A stretch of DNA of 64,000 bases, taken from the NCBI RefSeq assembly GCF_000227135.1, contig NC_018259.1, forward strand, positions 781,660-845,659. The letters are read 5' to 3'. This document shows positions 30,439 through 39,708 of the stretch, piece after piece. Source of the stretch: Leishmania donovani. Lineage: Eukaryota > Euglenozoa > Kinetoplastea > Trypanosomatida > Trypanosomatidae. The translations under genes and the position numbers were made by a program. Every line of letters starts with the position of its first letter. The first letter of the stretch is position 1. Below the pieces are notes generated by a model. That model ran no database searches, was not told the DNA's origin, and saw nothing but the letters and a program-made list of their open reading frames with translations.

Positions 30439-31330
30439 CGGGCGAGAAGGCACCATAACGGCAGCGGGGCCCATGCGCAGCGAAGACGGAAACTGGAAGC
30501 AGCCCTGGTAGGTGGCATAGAGTCATGGCTTCCACTGGACAAATAAAGCTCGATCGTTACTCCCCTCCCTTCCCCGTCGAAGCGCGCTGTCGTGTCCGGA
30601 GAACAGCGCGCGATGATAAACACAACAGAGCAACCACAGGGGGGGGGGGCAACTCCTCACGTTGGCTCCCCACCATCCGACAGGGGTCAGCGCCATCGCT
30701 GGCCGGCCTACGAGAGCAGAGGTGGTCGTGATGAGGAGAGAGAGGTGGCGCAAGCTCCTTTCCCGCATACACTGTCCAAGGCACGACTACAACATAGTAT
30801 AGGAGGTGCTCGCACCCATTCTAGTACACGTGCACAATACCAACACAGACAGACACGCAAAGAAAAAAAAAACAAGCGGCAAGCATAGGAGCGGAAGAAA
30901 GAAACCAGAGCGCTGCAACACACCAGCGCGATCTCAGGAAGGCGGCGCTGAAATACACAGATGAGTGACGAGATCGCGACACATGAAGCGCTGACAAAGA
31001 TCCCGTGTGCGTTCCGCTCCACCCAGTGCACCTGCACATGCACATCTCCGCACGTTTGCGTGTGCCTGTCTGTGCACTACCCGAAGCAAAGAAACGTGGA
31101 TGCATAAGCTGCGGTGCGGCACAAAACACCGGATAGACTGGGGGAGAGAGATCGCAGCACCAATCAGACGCTCACTCCAGTGCGGCATAAAGACAAGGAG
31201 AGGGAGACACAACACATCGCCACATTACGCAGAGAAGAGGGGCGCAAGTCGGCAAGCATCAAGGAAAGCTTTTTGCCTCCAACGCGGCTCCATGTCTCCC
31301 AGATAAAGCATCGGCTAAGCGCCAACCTAT

Positions 31331-32154
31331 CCCTGGCCCGTCACAGGCACCGCATCGCCTGGTGCGAAGCAGCGTGAGACACACGTGCTACAGCAATGCG
31401 CCGACTCAGCCATCTGAGCATGGCCTCTGCCTCAAACTCTACCCACCACGGCCGCCTCGCAGGCCGACTCGCAGGCCGCTCCCCCATCATGCCGGTCGCC
31501 GCACGGTGTGTGTCCACCATCAGGGATGGTACTCGGGCTCCCCACACCAGTGGGCAGTTAGGGCCGGGCGTGGGATGCGTTGGAGCCGCGATGACACTCT
31601 GCCTAATCATATGGGTTAGTGCAAGNNNNNNNNNNNNNNNNNNNNNNNNNNNNNNNNNNNNNNNNNNNNNNNNNNNNNNNNNNNNNNNNNNNNNNNNNNN
31701 NNNNNNNNNNNNNNNNNNNNNNNNCCTCTGCCTCAAACTCTACCCACCACGGCCGCCTCGCAGGCCGACTCGCAGGCCGCTCCCCCATCATGCCGGTCGC
31801 CGCACGGTGTGTGTCCACCATCAGGGATGGTACTCGGGCTCCCCACACCAGTGGGCAGTTAGGGCCGGGCGTGGGATGCGTTGGAGCCGCGATGACACTC
31901 TGCCTAATCATATGGGTTAGTGCAAGCGGGCGCACCGTCGCAGAGCGCTCTGACGCGGCGCCGTGCAGAGCCTGGCCGTCCACATCAGTCGCGATGCATC
32001 GCTCTGGCCTTCCCCCACGCCGTAGGCACTCAGCCCTGTCACCACCAGAGGTGGCTGTGCATCGGAAGGGGATAGGGAGGCTGCCTGGCTTCACCACACG
32101 GAGTGTGGCTAGTGAAACCTGAGATACCACACACTGGGAGGTGTCTCTCGTTAT
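31331..32154 (-). mobile_element. Dispersed repeat copy C (SIDER-like), interrupted by a gap
   Basis: Same element as copies A, B and D, in the transcription sense, in the presumed 3' UTR of the PPAT gene. The homology starts at CCTGGCCCGTCACAGGCACC and ends like copy B. A 99-N run at 31626-31724 splits it, and the 202 bp at 31424-31625 are repeated as 31725-31926, so the true element is probably about 520 bp. Confidence 0.65.
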
Positions 32155-32617
32155 GAGGGGTTTCAACACAAAAAGAAGGGCTAGCGAGCGAAGGGCGGAA
32201 AAGCCCGCTCACGCAACAAGGCCAAGACGAAACCAAAAGAAAGGAGAGGAAACAAGACGGGTTTTGGTCAGCAAGCTCGACATGCAAACGCGCACACCTG
32301 GACACACACTGCAAGCAAGTTTTCTTTCTTTGAGCGATTCGTGCGGCCTCCACCTTCCCCCCCCCCCCTCCATTTCCATCTCGGGTGCTTTCAGTCCTTC
32401 TGTTTCATGGAGCCTAACAGATGGCGCTCTGAACGCCTCATCTGCTTTACCCCTTCGTTTTCCGTCTCTGGATCAAGCCCCACCGTTTTCTCTCTCCCAC
32501 TTCTTGATTCTTGGGTAGGCGTCGAACAAAGTCGCTTCTAACCACNNNNNNNNNNNNNNNNNNNNNNNNNNNNTCTCCCTTCCCTGTCCCGCGCACCCGC
32601 CCCTTTCGCCCACAACC

Positions 32618-33619
32618 TTAATCCGCCTGCGTCTGGCGCTCCCGCAGGGCGGTGGAGCTGATCAACTCGCCGGTGGGCGATTCCACCAGCGGAATCGAAA
32701 TTCCTACCATCGGGGCCAAGCCGCCGTTTGCGGAGCGCATCTCATTGATGAGGCCGAGCGACTTCGCCGTCTCCGGCGATACCACCAGCGCCTCGACGTC
32801 GGGGATGCTCTTTGTGCCCCCGCTTATCTCTGAGATGGGTTCCAGCTCCAGCTCCAGGTCCGGCCGCATCTTCTGCAGGAACTGTGCCACGTTCTCCATG
32901 CGCAGCTCGATCGATTGCAGTGACTCTGCAAACTTCTTCCGTGTCAAGAGTGACGCATCCGTCACACCAACGCGCAACTTCTGTATCGCGTGCAGCGCGG
33001 CAGTAGAAAGAAGAACCTTGTGACCGGAGTGAAAGTGGTCAAATGTGCCGCCGACAGCGACGTACTTGTAGTGCGGCTTAAAACCCTCCGCATCGCGCAT
33101 GAAGGCCTTGTCCACCAACTTCCACTCCCGCAGTACTGCCGCCGCATCGTCGTACAGCTCGATGACATCGCTACCGCCGCGCTGCACTCCGTCGAACTGC
33201 TGCTGCTGTTTCGAGCGCGCAGAGGGCGAGGGGGAGGCTGCAGGCGCGTGAGTTTCTTCCTTGCTTGCTGTGCCGCACGTCGCCGCCTCTGCTGTGCGAA
33301 TGACGGGAATGATACTAATGGAGAGCTGAGGACATACCTCGAGAGCTGCACTGTACAGGTGCACACTATGCTCGAGGAAGGTGCTGCGGTGCTGATTGTC
33401 GATGGCAAGATACACGTCGACGCCGCCGCTGTAGCCGCACTGCAGCTCTGTGCTAGAGCAGCGGTATTTGATCGGCTCTGACGCCGCCGAGACGCTGCCC
33501 GCCGCTGTCGCAGCTTTGGTTGCGATCGGCGTCAGCACCGAGCGAGTCAGGTACGCAGCTAGCGACTTTGCATTTGCATCCTTTCCACGAGAAGTAGAAA
33601 GAAGCACCAAAGGCGTCAT
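32618..33619 (-). CDS. PPAT: Phosphopantetheine adenylyltransferase (CoA synthesis)
   Basis: A 333-residue enzyme of the fourth step of coenzyme A synthesis (4'-phosphopantetheine + ATP to dephospho-CoA + PPi), of the eukaryotic type. The nucleotidyltransferase motif VAVGGTFDHFHSGHK lies near residues 187-201, followed by LRVGVTDASLLTRKKFAE, SIPDVEALVVSPET and the closing ISSTALRE near residue 320. The N-terminal 180 residues are variable, with a poly-Gln patch; a similar extra N-terminal region precedes the PPAT domain in human COASY. There is no C-terminal dephospho-CoA kinase domain, so that step must be encoded elsewhere. The ATG at 33619 is the first in frame. Confidence 0.92.
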   Translation of the reverse strand: MTPLVLLSTSRGKDANAKSLAAYLTRSVLTPIATKAATAAGSVSAASEPIKYRCSSTELQCGYSGGVDVYLAIDNQHRSTFLEHSVHLYSAALEVCPQLSISIIPVIRTAEAATCGTASKEETHAPAASPSPSARSKQQQQFDGVQRGGSDVIELYDDAAAVLREWKLVDKAFMRDAEGFKPHYKYVAVGGTFDHFHSGHKVLLSTAALHAIQKLRVGVTDASLLTRKKFAESLQSIELRMENVAQFLQKMRPDLELELEPISEISGGTKSIPDVEALVVSPETAKSLGLINEMRSANGGLAPMVGISIPLVESPTGELISSTALRERQTQAD

Positions 33620-35165
33620 TATTCACAGACTTTGGCAGACGAGTGCTCGCAGGTCGTGGTTCGTTGCGTGCAAGGCTGTAGCAAAACCCGTACAAGCAGC
33701 CTCTTTAAAGAAGCCACTTGAAAATGCTGCACGAAAAAAAAACAAGGGCAAAAAAACTGCGTACGAGTCTGGCCTGATGCTGGCTGTGGGCACTCCAACT
33801 TTCACCTGCTGATGCCGTGAAGCGGCAAGCACGAACGCACAAGCGGGTAAGTCGTGCTGTGCTTAAAGCGCAACAATGGTGTGTGTTTGTGTGTATGCGA
33901 AAATCCGCGAGAAGTTATATGTTCAGTATGGTGGGTGCTTTTCATAGGCAGGCGTATGCGTTTTTTGCCGCGGGCTTCTTCACTTGATGGTTATGTTCTC
34001 CGTCGTCGGCTATCGACGAGTAGAAAAGTGCTACAGAGCTCTTGCGTGGCTCTGTGTGTATTTGCATGTTTGTGCGTGTATGCATTGCCATGTGTTCCGG
34101 GCGAGGTCGGGGGTGTTGTCCGACAGGTGGCGTGCAGGCAGAAAAAGTGAACAACAGCCACGCAGAGAGATGGGGAGGAGTAGCAAGCGGAGAGTGCGCA
34201 CGCTAGAAGAACAGAGAAAAACGAGGTGGTGCTTCAAAGAGTGCATCACAGCGTCACTGAAAGCGGTGAAACATCTGCACGAGCCGGCGAAACACGGACA
34301 CCGAATGAGAGATGCCGGGAAGGTGGTTCTCATGGCCTCCACAAGCTCTGTTTTATCGGCTCGCCTTGTCACACTCGGCACTGCACCAGCGCCCATGCGG
34401 CGTCTTATTGTTCCAATGCGAAGCAATAAACCGCATTCAGGCCGCACCGCGACTTTGCCTGGGTCCTTCTTGTTGCTCTTCAGCGCGTCCACTCTCTGCC
34501 CTCAAAGGTGAGTCAAACGTCACTCGGCCCGGCGTGTCACAGGCCCATCACACAGCACATGGCAGTGATGAACGCGCGCGGGGGCAACCTCCTCCGCGTG
34601 CTTCCTCAACGCCATCCCGGAGCCTGGAAAACGGCAATCAAAGAAACACGCGGTGTATCACACGCCGTGGGCACCACGAGCCCGCCGACGATGCGTCCAT
34701 CTGCCGTTTTTGCCACCACGCACAGCGATCAAAAATGTTGTTGTCAGGGACGGTCGATTCTTGACGTTTTTGGCCTTCCAATAAAAAGCAAAGAATAGGT
34801 AAAGCCGCTCCGCAGAGCCCCCTCAGCCCCTCTGCCAGCACGGCGGCACACTTGCGCTCTGCCGTGTTGCCCATTTTACGGTCGTTCCGATTGTTTTTTT
34901 TTTCGTTGTGCCTCCTTGGGCCGGAGGTGTGTGCAGCAGCTTTGATGCGTGCGCGTGTCGTGCAAGAGAGCCGCTCCCCCCTTCTAGCCCGATATGTCAA
35001 CGCACATCGGTTTTGATTCAGTATGTGTGAAGAGGTCGCCGCACACGCTCCCAACCACAACGGCAGAGCCACACGTGAGATCGCCACTATCATCGCCTCA
35101 GCGGCATGCACAGACACCTACACAAGCACATGCACGTGCTCCCCCTCGCTTGCAAACCCATGGTA
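33620..35165. other. Spacer between the ADAT3-like and PPAT genes
   Basis: No supported gene. TG-rich stretches lie at about 33880-33900 and a T-run at about 34896-34905. The part at 34280-34500 is somewhat more G/C-rich and open in a minus frame, but has no recognisable product. Confidence 0.55.
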
Positions 35166-36794
35166 CTACAGCGTCGTGTACAGCTCCGCCGCCTCCGTGC
35201 ACTCGTATGCGCTGAAGTGGTGATTCAGCGAGGCCATCAAATGCAGGTTATAGCGGCTGCCAAGACCACCGTGGACTGCGTTTCGGAAGAGAAAAAACAC
35301 GCGATGGATGCGACTGTGCACCAGCGCCATGGCACACATAACGCACGGCTCATGCGTCACGTAGAGGTCCAGCCCGTTCGCCAGATATGGACGAGAGCTG
35401 TTTGCGTGGCGCGCACCCTCAGAAGTGGCCGCACTGGACAGCCCGGGCGCCAGGCTCCCAGGGGCGGTGAACGCCCCGGCCATGCCGCGGGAAGGCTGCA
35501 TCGTCTGCCGCTGATGTTCTTCTTGTTGCTGTACGGCGGCCAGCTGCTTCAAGGCGTACATCACGGGGTGTTCGAGGATCAGGCGCGGTTGCTGCGGCGC
35601 TGCTGCGCGCTGCCGCTTCCATGAAACGGTGTGCTCATCGCAGGGCGTTTCTGCGAAAATACCGCAGTACGGCGCTGCAGCAACAGGGTTGTCCACTCGC
35701 ATGGATGTGCAGCCAGAACTGGTCGCCACAACACGCCCTGTGGAAGGATCGATCACGACAGCTACAATGTCGAGCAGCCCACCGGGCTCCTTCGCGCCGA
35801 CGACAGCCTCCTCTTCCGCCACACTGATTTGCGGCGAAGACGCAGCTTTCGAGGACTCCTCCACCCCCCTCTCCGAAGAAAGCCTGCTGGCACGCACGCG
35901 TTGATCGCGAGCCTCACAGACACGGTGCAGACCACGGCAGAGGGGAAACACGTGCTTCACCATGTTCGCGCACACCTCTGCCGTCCACGCGGCGGACGGC
36001 AGAGTGGGAGCGTGAGGACGGGGTACAGCGAGCGGCCACACGCGGTTAGCGCTCATCCATTCCGCCGGATCAGACCTCGGGGCCGTCGCTGGCACAGACA
36101 TGATTTGAAAAGCAAGCGATCCGCAAGGAGCAGCAGCAGCATCCGAGGAGGGTGCGGTGTCGTCCCCTACGCGAGAGGAGCTCGACGTTGAAGTATAGTC
36201 TTCTGTGTCATCGTTGCGGTCACAGATCCCGATCGCTTGCTGGCGTGTGCCGCATGCTGCGGAGTTTCCGGCGGTCACGGCAGAAGCCGTCTCTACGAAT
36301 GCACGAAACGGCGCCACTTTTGAGGTTGACGCGAAGTCGCTGGAGAGAAGCCTAAGCACCTGTTCAGCACACAGTGACTCCTCTGCTCGAGTCAAAGGCC
36401 ACAAAAGCCGGTGTTTCAAGGCAGCATGGTCGCTGCCTGCAGCGCCAGAATTGGCGCCTATCCCGCCGATCGCGTCACATGAAGAAGAAGCATTGCTTGT
36501 CAAGATGGAAGCCGTGTGCGCCGCGCCGCATCTCTCGAGTGGCTGAAGTGCGAGGAGAAGCTCCAAGCTCGAGGGCGGAGTCGCAGGTGGTGGAGATCGG
36601 GGCTCCGTAATTGGCACCAGTGTCACGCAGCGGCGCGGTCGCAGTCGCTTCAAATGCCCACCCTCGGTCTCGTCGAGGGGAAGGTGCAGATTTGCGGCCC
36701 GCAGCAGCGTCTGCGCGTGCTTCGGCTCTGAAATTATTAGAACAAGCGCCGGCGTGCAGGCGAACGGCGGCTCCGCTGCCACGATCTCTCGCAT
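35166..36794 (-). CDS. ADAT3: ADAT3/Tad3-like tRNA adenosine deaminase subunit
   Basis: A 542-residue protein. The C-terminal cytidine-deaminase fold has EHPVMYALKQLA near residue 408 and THEPCVMCAMALVHSRIHRV near 478-497, then a segment ending HGGLGSRYNLHLM. HPVM instead of HAEM, with Val in place of the catalytic Glu, is the hallmark of the non-catalytic ADAT3 subunit. ADAT3 pairs with ADAT2 to make inosine at position 34 of tRNA; the trypanosomal enzyme is also known to affect C-to-U editing in vitro. The N-terminal 380 residues contain the ADAT3-type FACTPALVLIISEPKHAQTL region and long low-complexity inserts, making it about 200 residues longer than yeast or human ADAT3. The first ATG after the upstream stop is at 36794; the frame above begins with TTG. 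Confidence 0.9.
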   Translation of the reverse strand: MREIVAAEPPFACTPALVLIISEPKHAQTLLRAANLHLPLDETEGGHLKRLRPRRCVTLVPITEPRSPPPATPPSSLELLLALQPLERCGAAHTASILTSNASSSCDAIGGIGANSGAAGSDHAALKHRLLWPLTRAEESLCAEQVLRLLSSDFASTSKVAPFRAFVETASAVTAGNSAACGTRQQAIGICDRNDDTEDYTSTSSSSRVGDDTAPSSDAAAAPCGSLAFQIMSVPATAPRSDPAEWMSANRVWPLAVPRPHAPTLPSAAWTAEVCANMVKHVFPLCRGLHRVCEARDQRVRASRLSSERGVEESSKAASSPQISVAEEEAVVGAKEPGGLLDIVAVVIDPSTGRVVATSSGCTSMRVDNPVAAAPYCGIFAETPCDEHTVSWKRQRAAAPQQPRLILEHPVMYALKQLAAVQQQEEHQRQTMQPSRGMAGAFTAPGSLAPGLSSAATSEGARHANSSRPYLANGLDLYVTHEPCVMCAMALVHSRIHRVFFLFRNAVHGGLGSRYNLHLMASLNHHFSAYECTEAAELYTTL

Positions 36795-37419
36795 GAGTGC
36801 GTACAGATGCAAAAAGGCCTCGAGCAGGCGCTTCTTTAGCGTGAGTTTGTGATTTAGGGGTGTCGAGGTGCGTCACCTGCTGTGCGCCTTCGTGAATGCG
36901 TATGCAGGCAACAAAGCCGCGTGAGGGGGGGATAGATGGAGGAGAGGAAGGAGATGTGCTGCGCGTGTACAGAAGACACGCGCACACCTCACAGATGCAA
37001 CAGAGACATGTCGAGCAGGGTGATGATGCAATGGCGAAACGGATTCCCATCGAACGCGAAGCGCGTGCGCAGGGTCCTGTGGATAAATGCCTGGCAATGC
37101 CACAATGTGGGCAGAAGCGTGCTCAGGGAGGCGGCACTGTGGTGAAACCGTGGATGTGGCATGATTCGAATCGACCTTGCCGTACTTTCTTGCGAGTGTC
37201 TGCGCGCGTCGCGCTTATCCTTCTAGATCACGTGCACGCGGATAGCCGCAGATGGACGCGGAAACGAAAAAGCGAAGCGCCATGCACTCGCAGGAAAGGT
37301 CGAAAAATGGCCTCGCACCTCTGGGCCGTTCTGCTTTGCGTCGCTGGGAGGTGGCCAGCAGGGAGAGAAAATGTCAGCGCATGAGGATGTGCCGTCTCGC
37401 ACGTTGGAGTACGCGCCCT
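36795..37419. other. Spacer between the HemK2/Mtq2-like and ADAT3 genes
   Basis: Short for this locus. No gene or RNA seen. Confidence 0.6.
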
Positions 37420-38433
37420 TCATGGCGTTTGAAATCGGGGCAAGTAGCGCAGTCGGTACACGCTTAAATGTTCGCCCGTGTAGCGCGCCGTCACCTCCGA
37501 GGCCTCAAGCATGTCGTCCTCATCCTTCACAGTCTCCGTCCCGCTGCAACGCAGGTGCTCGCGAAACGTAGTCTGCGCAAACGCCACCACATCCGTCGCA
37601 TTGTTTTCCTTGATAAGCACCAGGTAGCACACACCGCGCCGTGAGAGAACGGAAGGCAGCTGACGCAGGAACCGGTCGAGCACAACGCGTCCTCGCGGCC
37701 CGCCGCACCACGCTGTGGTGATCACGTCCCTTTGGGCTATGGCATCCTGTAACTCCTCGAGCGAGGTTGGGACGTACGGGGGGTTGAAGAGGACGACATC
37801 GAACAGCGCAGACGCCGAGTTCCCACGAGGCAGAGCGTTTAAGAGATCGCCGTGGAAACGATGAAGGCAAAAGGTCGAAGCCGACAGCGCAGAAGATGTC
37901 ACGTCGTCGGCATCCACACGCAGTGATGGTGGCGCAACCCCCTCGGCCGAGAGCACCACTGGAGCAGCGAGCGAGGTTGGAACGGCACTCTGAAATATAC
38001 GCCCGTAGAAGTCGGTCAAAACCGTCTCCCTAAAGTACTTGAGAAGGGTTTCCGTCCAGGTGATTGCGGTGGCCTCGAGAGCCAGCGGGTTCACATCCAC
38101 AGCACAGAACATTGGTCCGCCAACAGTGCTGCGGGTGCCGCTCGCGCGGCAGCAGAGATCAGGCTTTTCTGCACCAATTTCCTGTGTGGCTGCTGCTGCG
38201 ACGGATGGCATTAGTAGACACCGGAGATGTGTGATGACAGTGCCGGAGCCGCACCCGACCTCCACGCAGCGGTCTGGTTGAATGGAGCGGAGAAGCTCGG
38301 CATCCTTGTCGAGAGCCTCGAGAAAGAGAAATGTGTCCGCCTCAGGCTCGTAGACGTTGTGGCGAAAGCGCGAATCGCGAATGCAGTGCGTGTACTCCGG
38401 GGACGAGTACGAAGCCCTGGCGATAGAGCTCAT
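37420..38433 (-). CDS. N6AMT1: HemK2/Mtq2-type (N6AMT1) eRF1 glutamine methyltransferase
   Basis: A 337-residue SAM-dependent methyltransferase. The N-terminus has the Mtq2 pattern VYEPEADTFLFLEAL, then motif I CVEVGCGSGTV near residue 58 and motif IV FNPPYVPTSLEELQ near 215-228, the NPPY being the N/Q-methyltransferase signature. The protein methylates the Gln of the GGQ motif of release factor eRF1, with a Trm112-like partner. It is longer than human N6AMT1 (214 residues) because of two inserts between motif I and NPPY (about residues 75-105 and 140-185). The ATG at 38433 gives MSSIARASYSSPEYTH, which lies at the expected distance from EPEADTF; the extra codons above it look like 5' UTR. 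Confidence 0.88.
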   Translation of the reverse strand: MSSIARASYSSPEYTHCIRDSRFRHNVYEPEADTFLFLEALDKDAELLRSIQPDRCVEVGCGSGTVITHLRCLLMPSVAAAATQEIGAEKPDLCCRASGTRSTVGGPMFCAVDVNPLALEATAITWTETLLKYFRETVLTDFYGRIFQSAVPTSLAAPVVLSAEGVAPPSLRVDADDVTSSALSASTFCLHRFHGDLLNALPRGNSASALFDVVLFNPPYVPTSLEELQDAIAQRDVITTAWCGGPRGRVVLDRFLRQLPSVLSRRGVCYLVLIKENNATDVVAFAQTTFREHLRCSGTETVKDEDDMLEASEVTARYTGEHLSVYRLRYLPRFQTP

Positions 38434-39708
38434 CCCGGTGAAGGTGTATAGAGAAAGGAGGGCCTTCGAAAAGACGCAGACGCGCAAGGGGTTTTACGGT
38501 CTGCTCACGTCCAGCAGCCTCATGCGTTTCTCTTCTTGCTCGTTCTGAGGCCGCCATCGTGGATCAGGGTACCAAAGAAGCTCCGCAGGCCGTGTACAGC
38601 GCGCACGGAGGATGGTGAAGATAAAAAAACGGAGAAGACACGGGTGTCGTTGATAGGACAACAAAAAAAAGCGTTCAGCAGAGAGAGGGGTCAACCGCTG
38701 GCCACCTGGAGAGAGGCATGCAAGGATGCGCATCACAGTAGCGTGCATTCGTTGCTCCACCTCTTTTTTTTCGTTTTCAACCATGTTGAAGTAGAGCGGC
38801 GAGGGTGTCACAAACGCACGTGGCGCATTCGTAAAACGGAGCGCGTCGCACCCTCCCCTCCCCCTTCGCCCACTCGTCCGTGGTCTCTCTCCCTCCGTAT
38901 CTCGTTCGTGCCCAACGGGTTGCCGCACGTCCTCAAGACGCCGAAGCCCTCACTTGCAGCAGCCGGCATAAGCCGGCGTGGTACGCAATTCGCAAAGTTA
39001 AGTAAGCAATTGTGCATGGGTGGCTGGGTATGTTGATTCGCTTGATGGTGATGCTGTGGTGGTGGTGCGCGCGTATGCCATACTTGTGTGTGTATGCCAT
39101 ATTACTCGTGGGTGCCTTGCGTCTGTGTGGCAACGATCAGCCGTGGGTGGGGAGGGGGAGGGGAGAGGTCCGCCGTTGCTCGTCGGTCTGGCAGGGAAGC
39201 AAAGCGACACAGAGAGACGGCCGCTCTTAGCGATCTCCCTTATCCTCCTCACGCAACGCCTTCGCCTGTCCCGGCCCCCGTGCCCACCCCGAAGCGGAAC
39301 GCATCTGAGCACATGAGCGCGCACACACACACACCTGTGCATATATACATATATATATATATATATGTGCACACGTTGGCACAAACGTGCAGGTCTAGGC
39401 ATCTATACAGTCTACCTTGGTGCAGTGGTGAACGATAAGAAACAGTTTACGGGGAGAGAGTGGGTATGAGCACCATCTCGTGACAGCGCGCACATCACAG
39501 GGAGCACAACGAGAGGGCACAAAACGCCGCAGCACCTCCTCACAACACGAGAGAGCGCCTAAAGAGGCGAGAAACTCACATGAATGATACGCCCCAAAAC
39601 TCAAGGCACGAGTATCTGAGATAAAGCGACCGGAGTATCGCATTGCCTTCCCTGATGCCCGCGAGCTACCCCCCTCTCCCTCTTGACCCGACCCTTGCCC
39701 TCCCTCCC
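38434..39708. other. Spacer between the kinesin-like and HemK2/Mtq2-like genes
   Basis: No supported gene. An AT/TA microsatellite lies at about 39342-39368 after a CA run at 39323-39333. T- and A-runs occur at about 38624-38630 and 38764-38770. Confidence 0.6.

Larger units (their letters stand above)
28532..32617. other. 4.1-kb spacer with three assembly gaps and repeat copy C
   Basis: Lies between the PPAT and ABC transporter genes. It contains N runs at 30086-30184, 31626-31724 and 32546-32573, a 254-bp sequence present on both sides of the first run, and repeat copy C. Other content is G-runs (28836-28846, 30640-30649), CA-rich stretches and A-runs. No frame looks coding. Confidence 0.6.

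Noticed and set aside
29820..30623. Open frames spanning the N run at 30086-30184
   Set aside because: They are created by translating N through a duplicated contig overlap and have no recognisable product.
34031..34492. 153-codon minus-strand frame in the spacer after the ADAT3-like gene
   Set aside because: Mildly G/C-rich, but the product is Cys/Leu/Arg-rich without domain, and no splice signal was seen upstream.
37420..37500. tRNA-like string (GTAGCGCAGTCGGTACACGC) near 37443-37462
   Set aside because: It lies inside the HemK2/Mtq2-like coding region and no cloverleaf with matching acceptor, anticodon and T arms could be formed around it.
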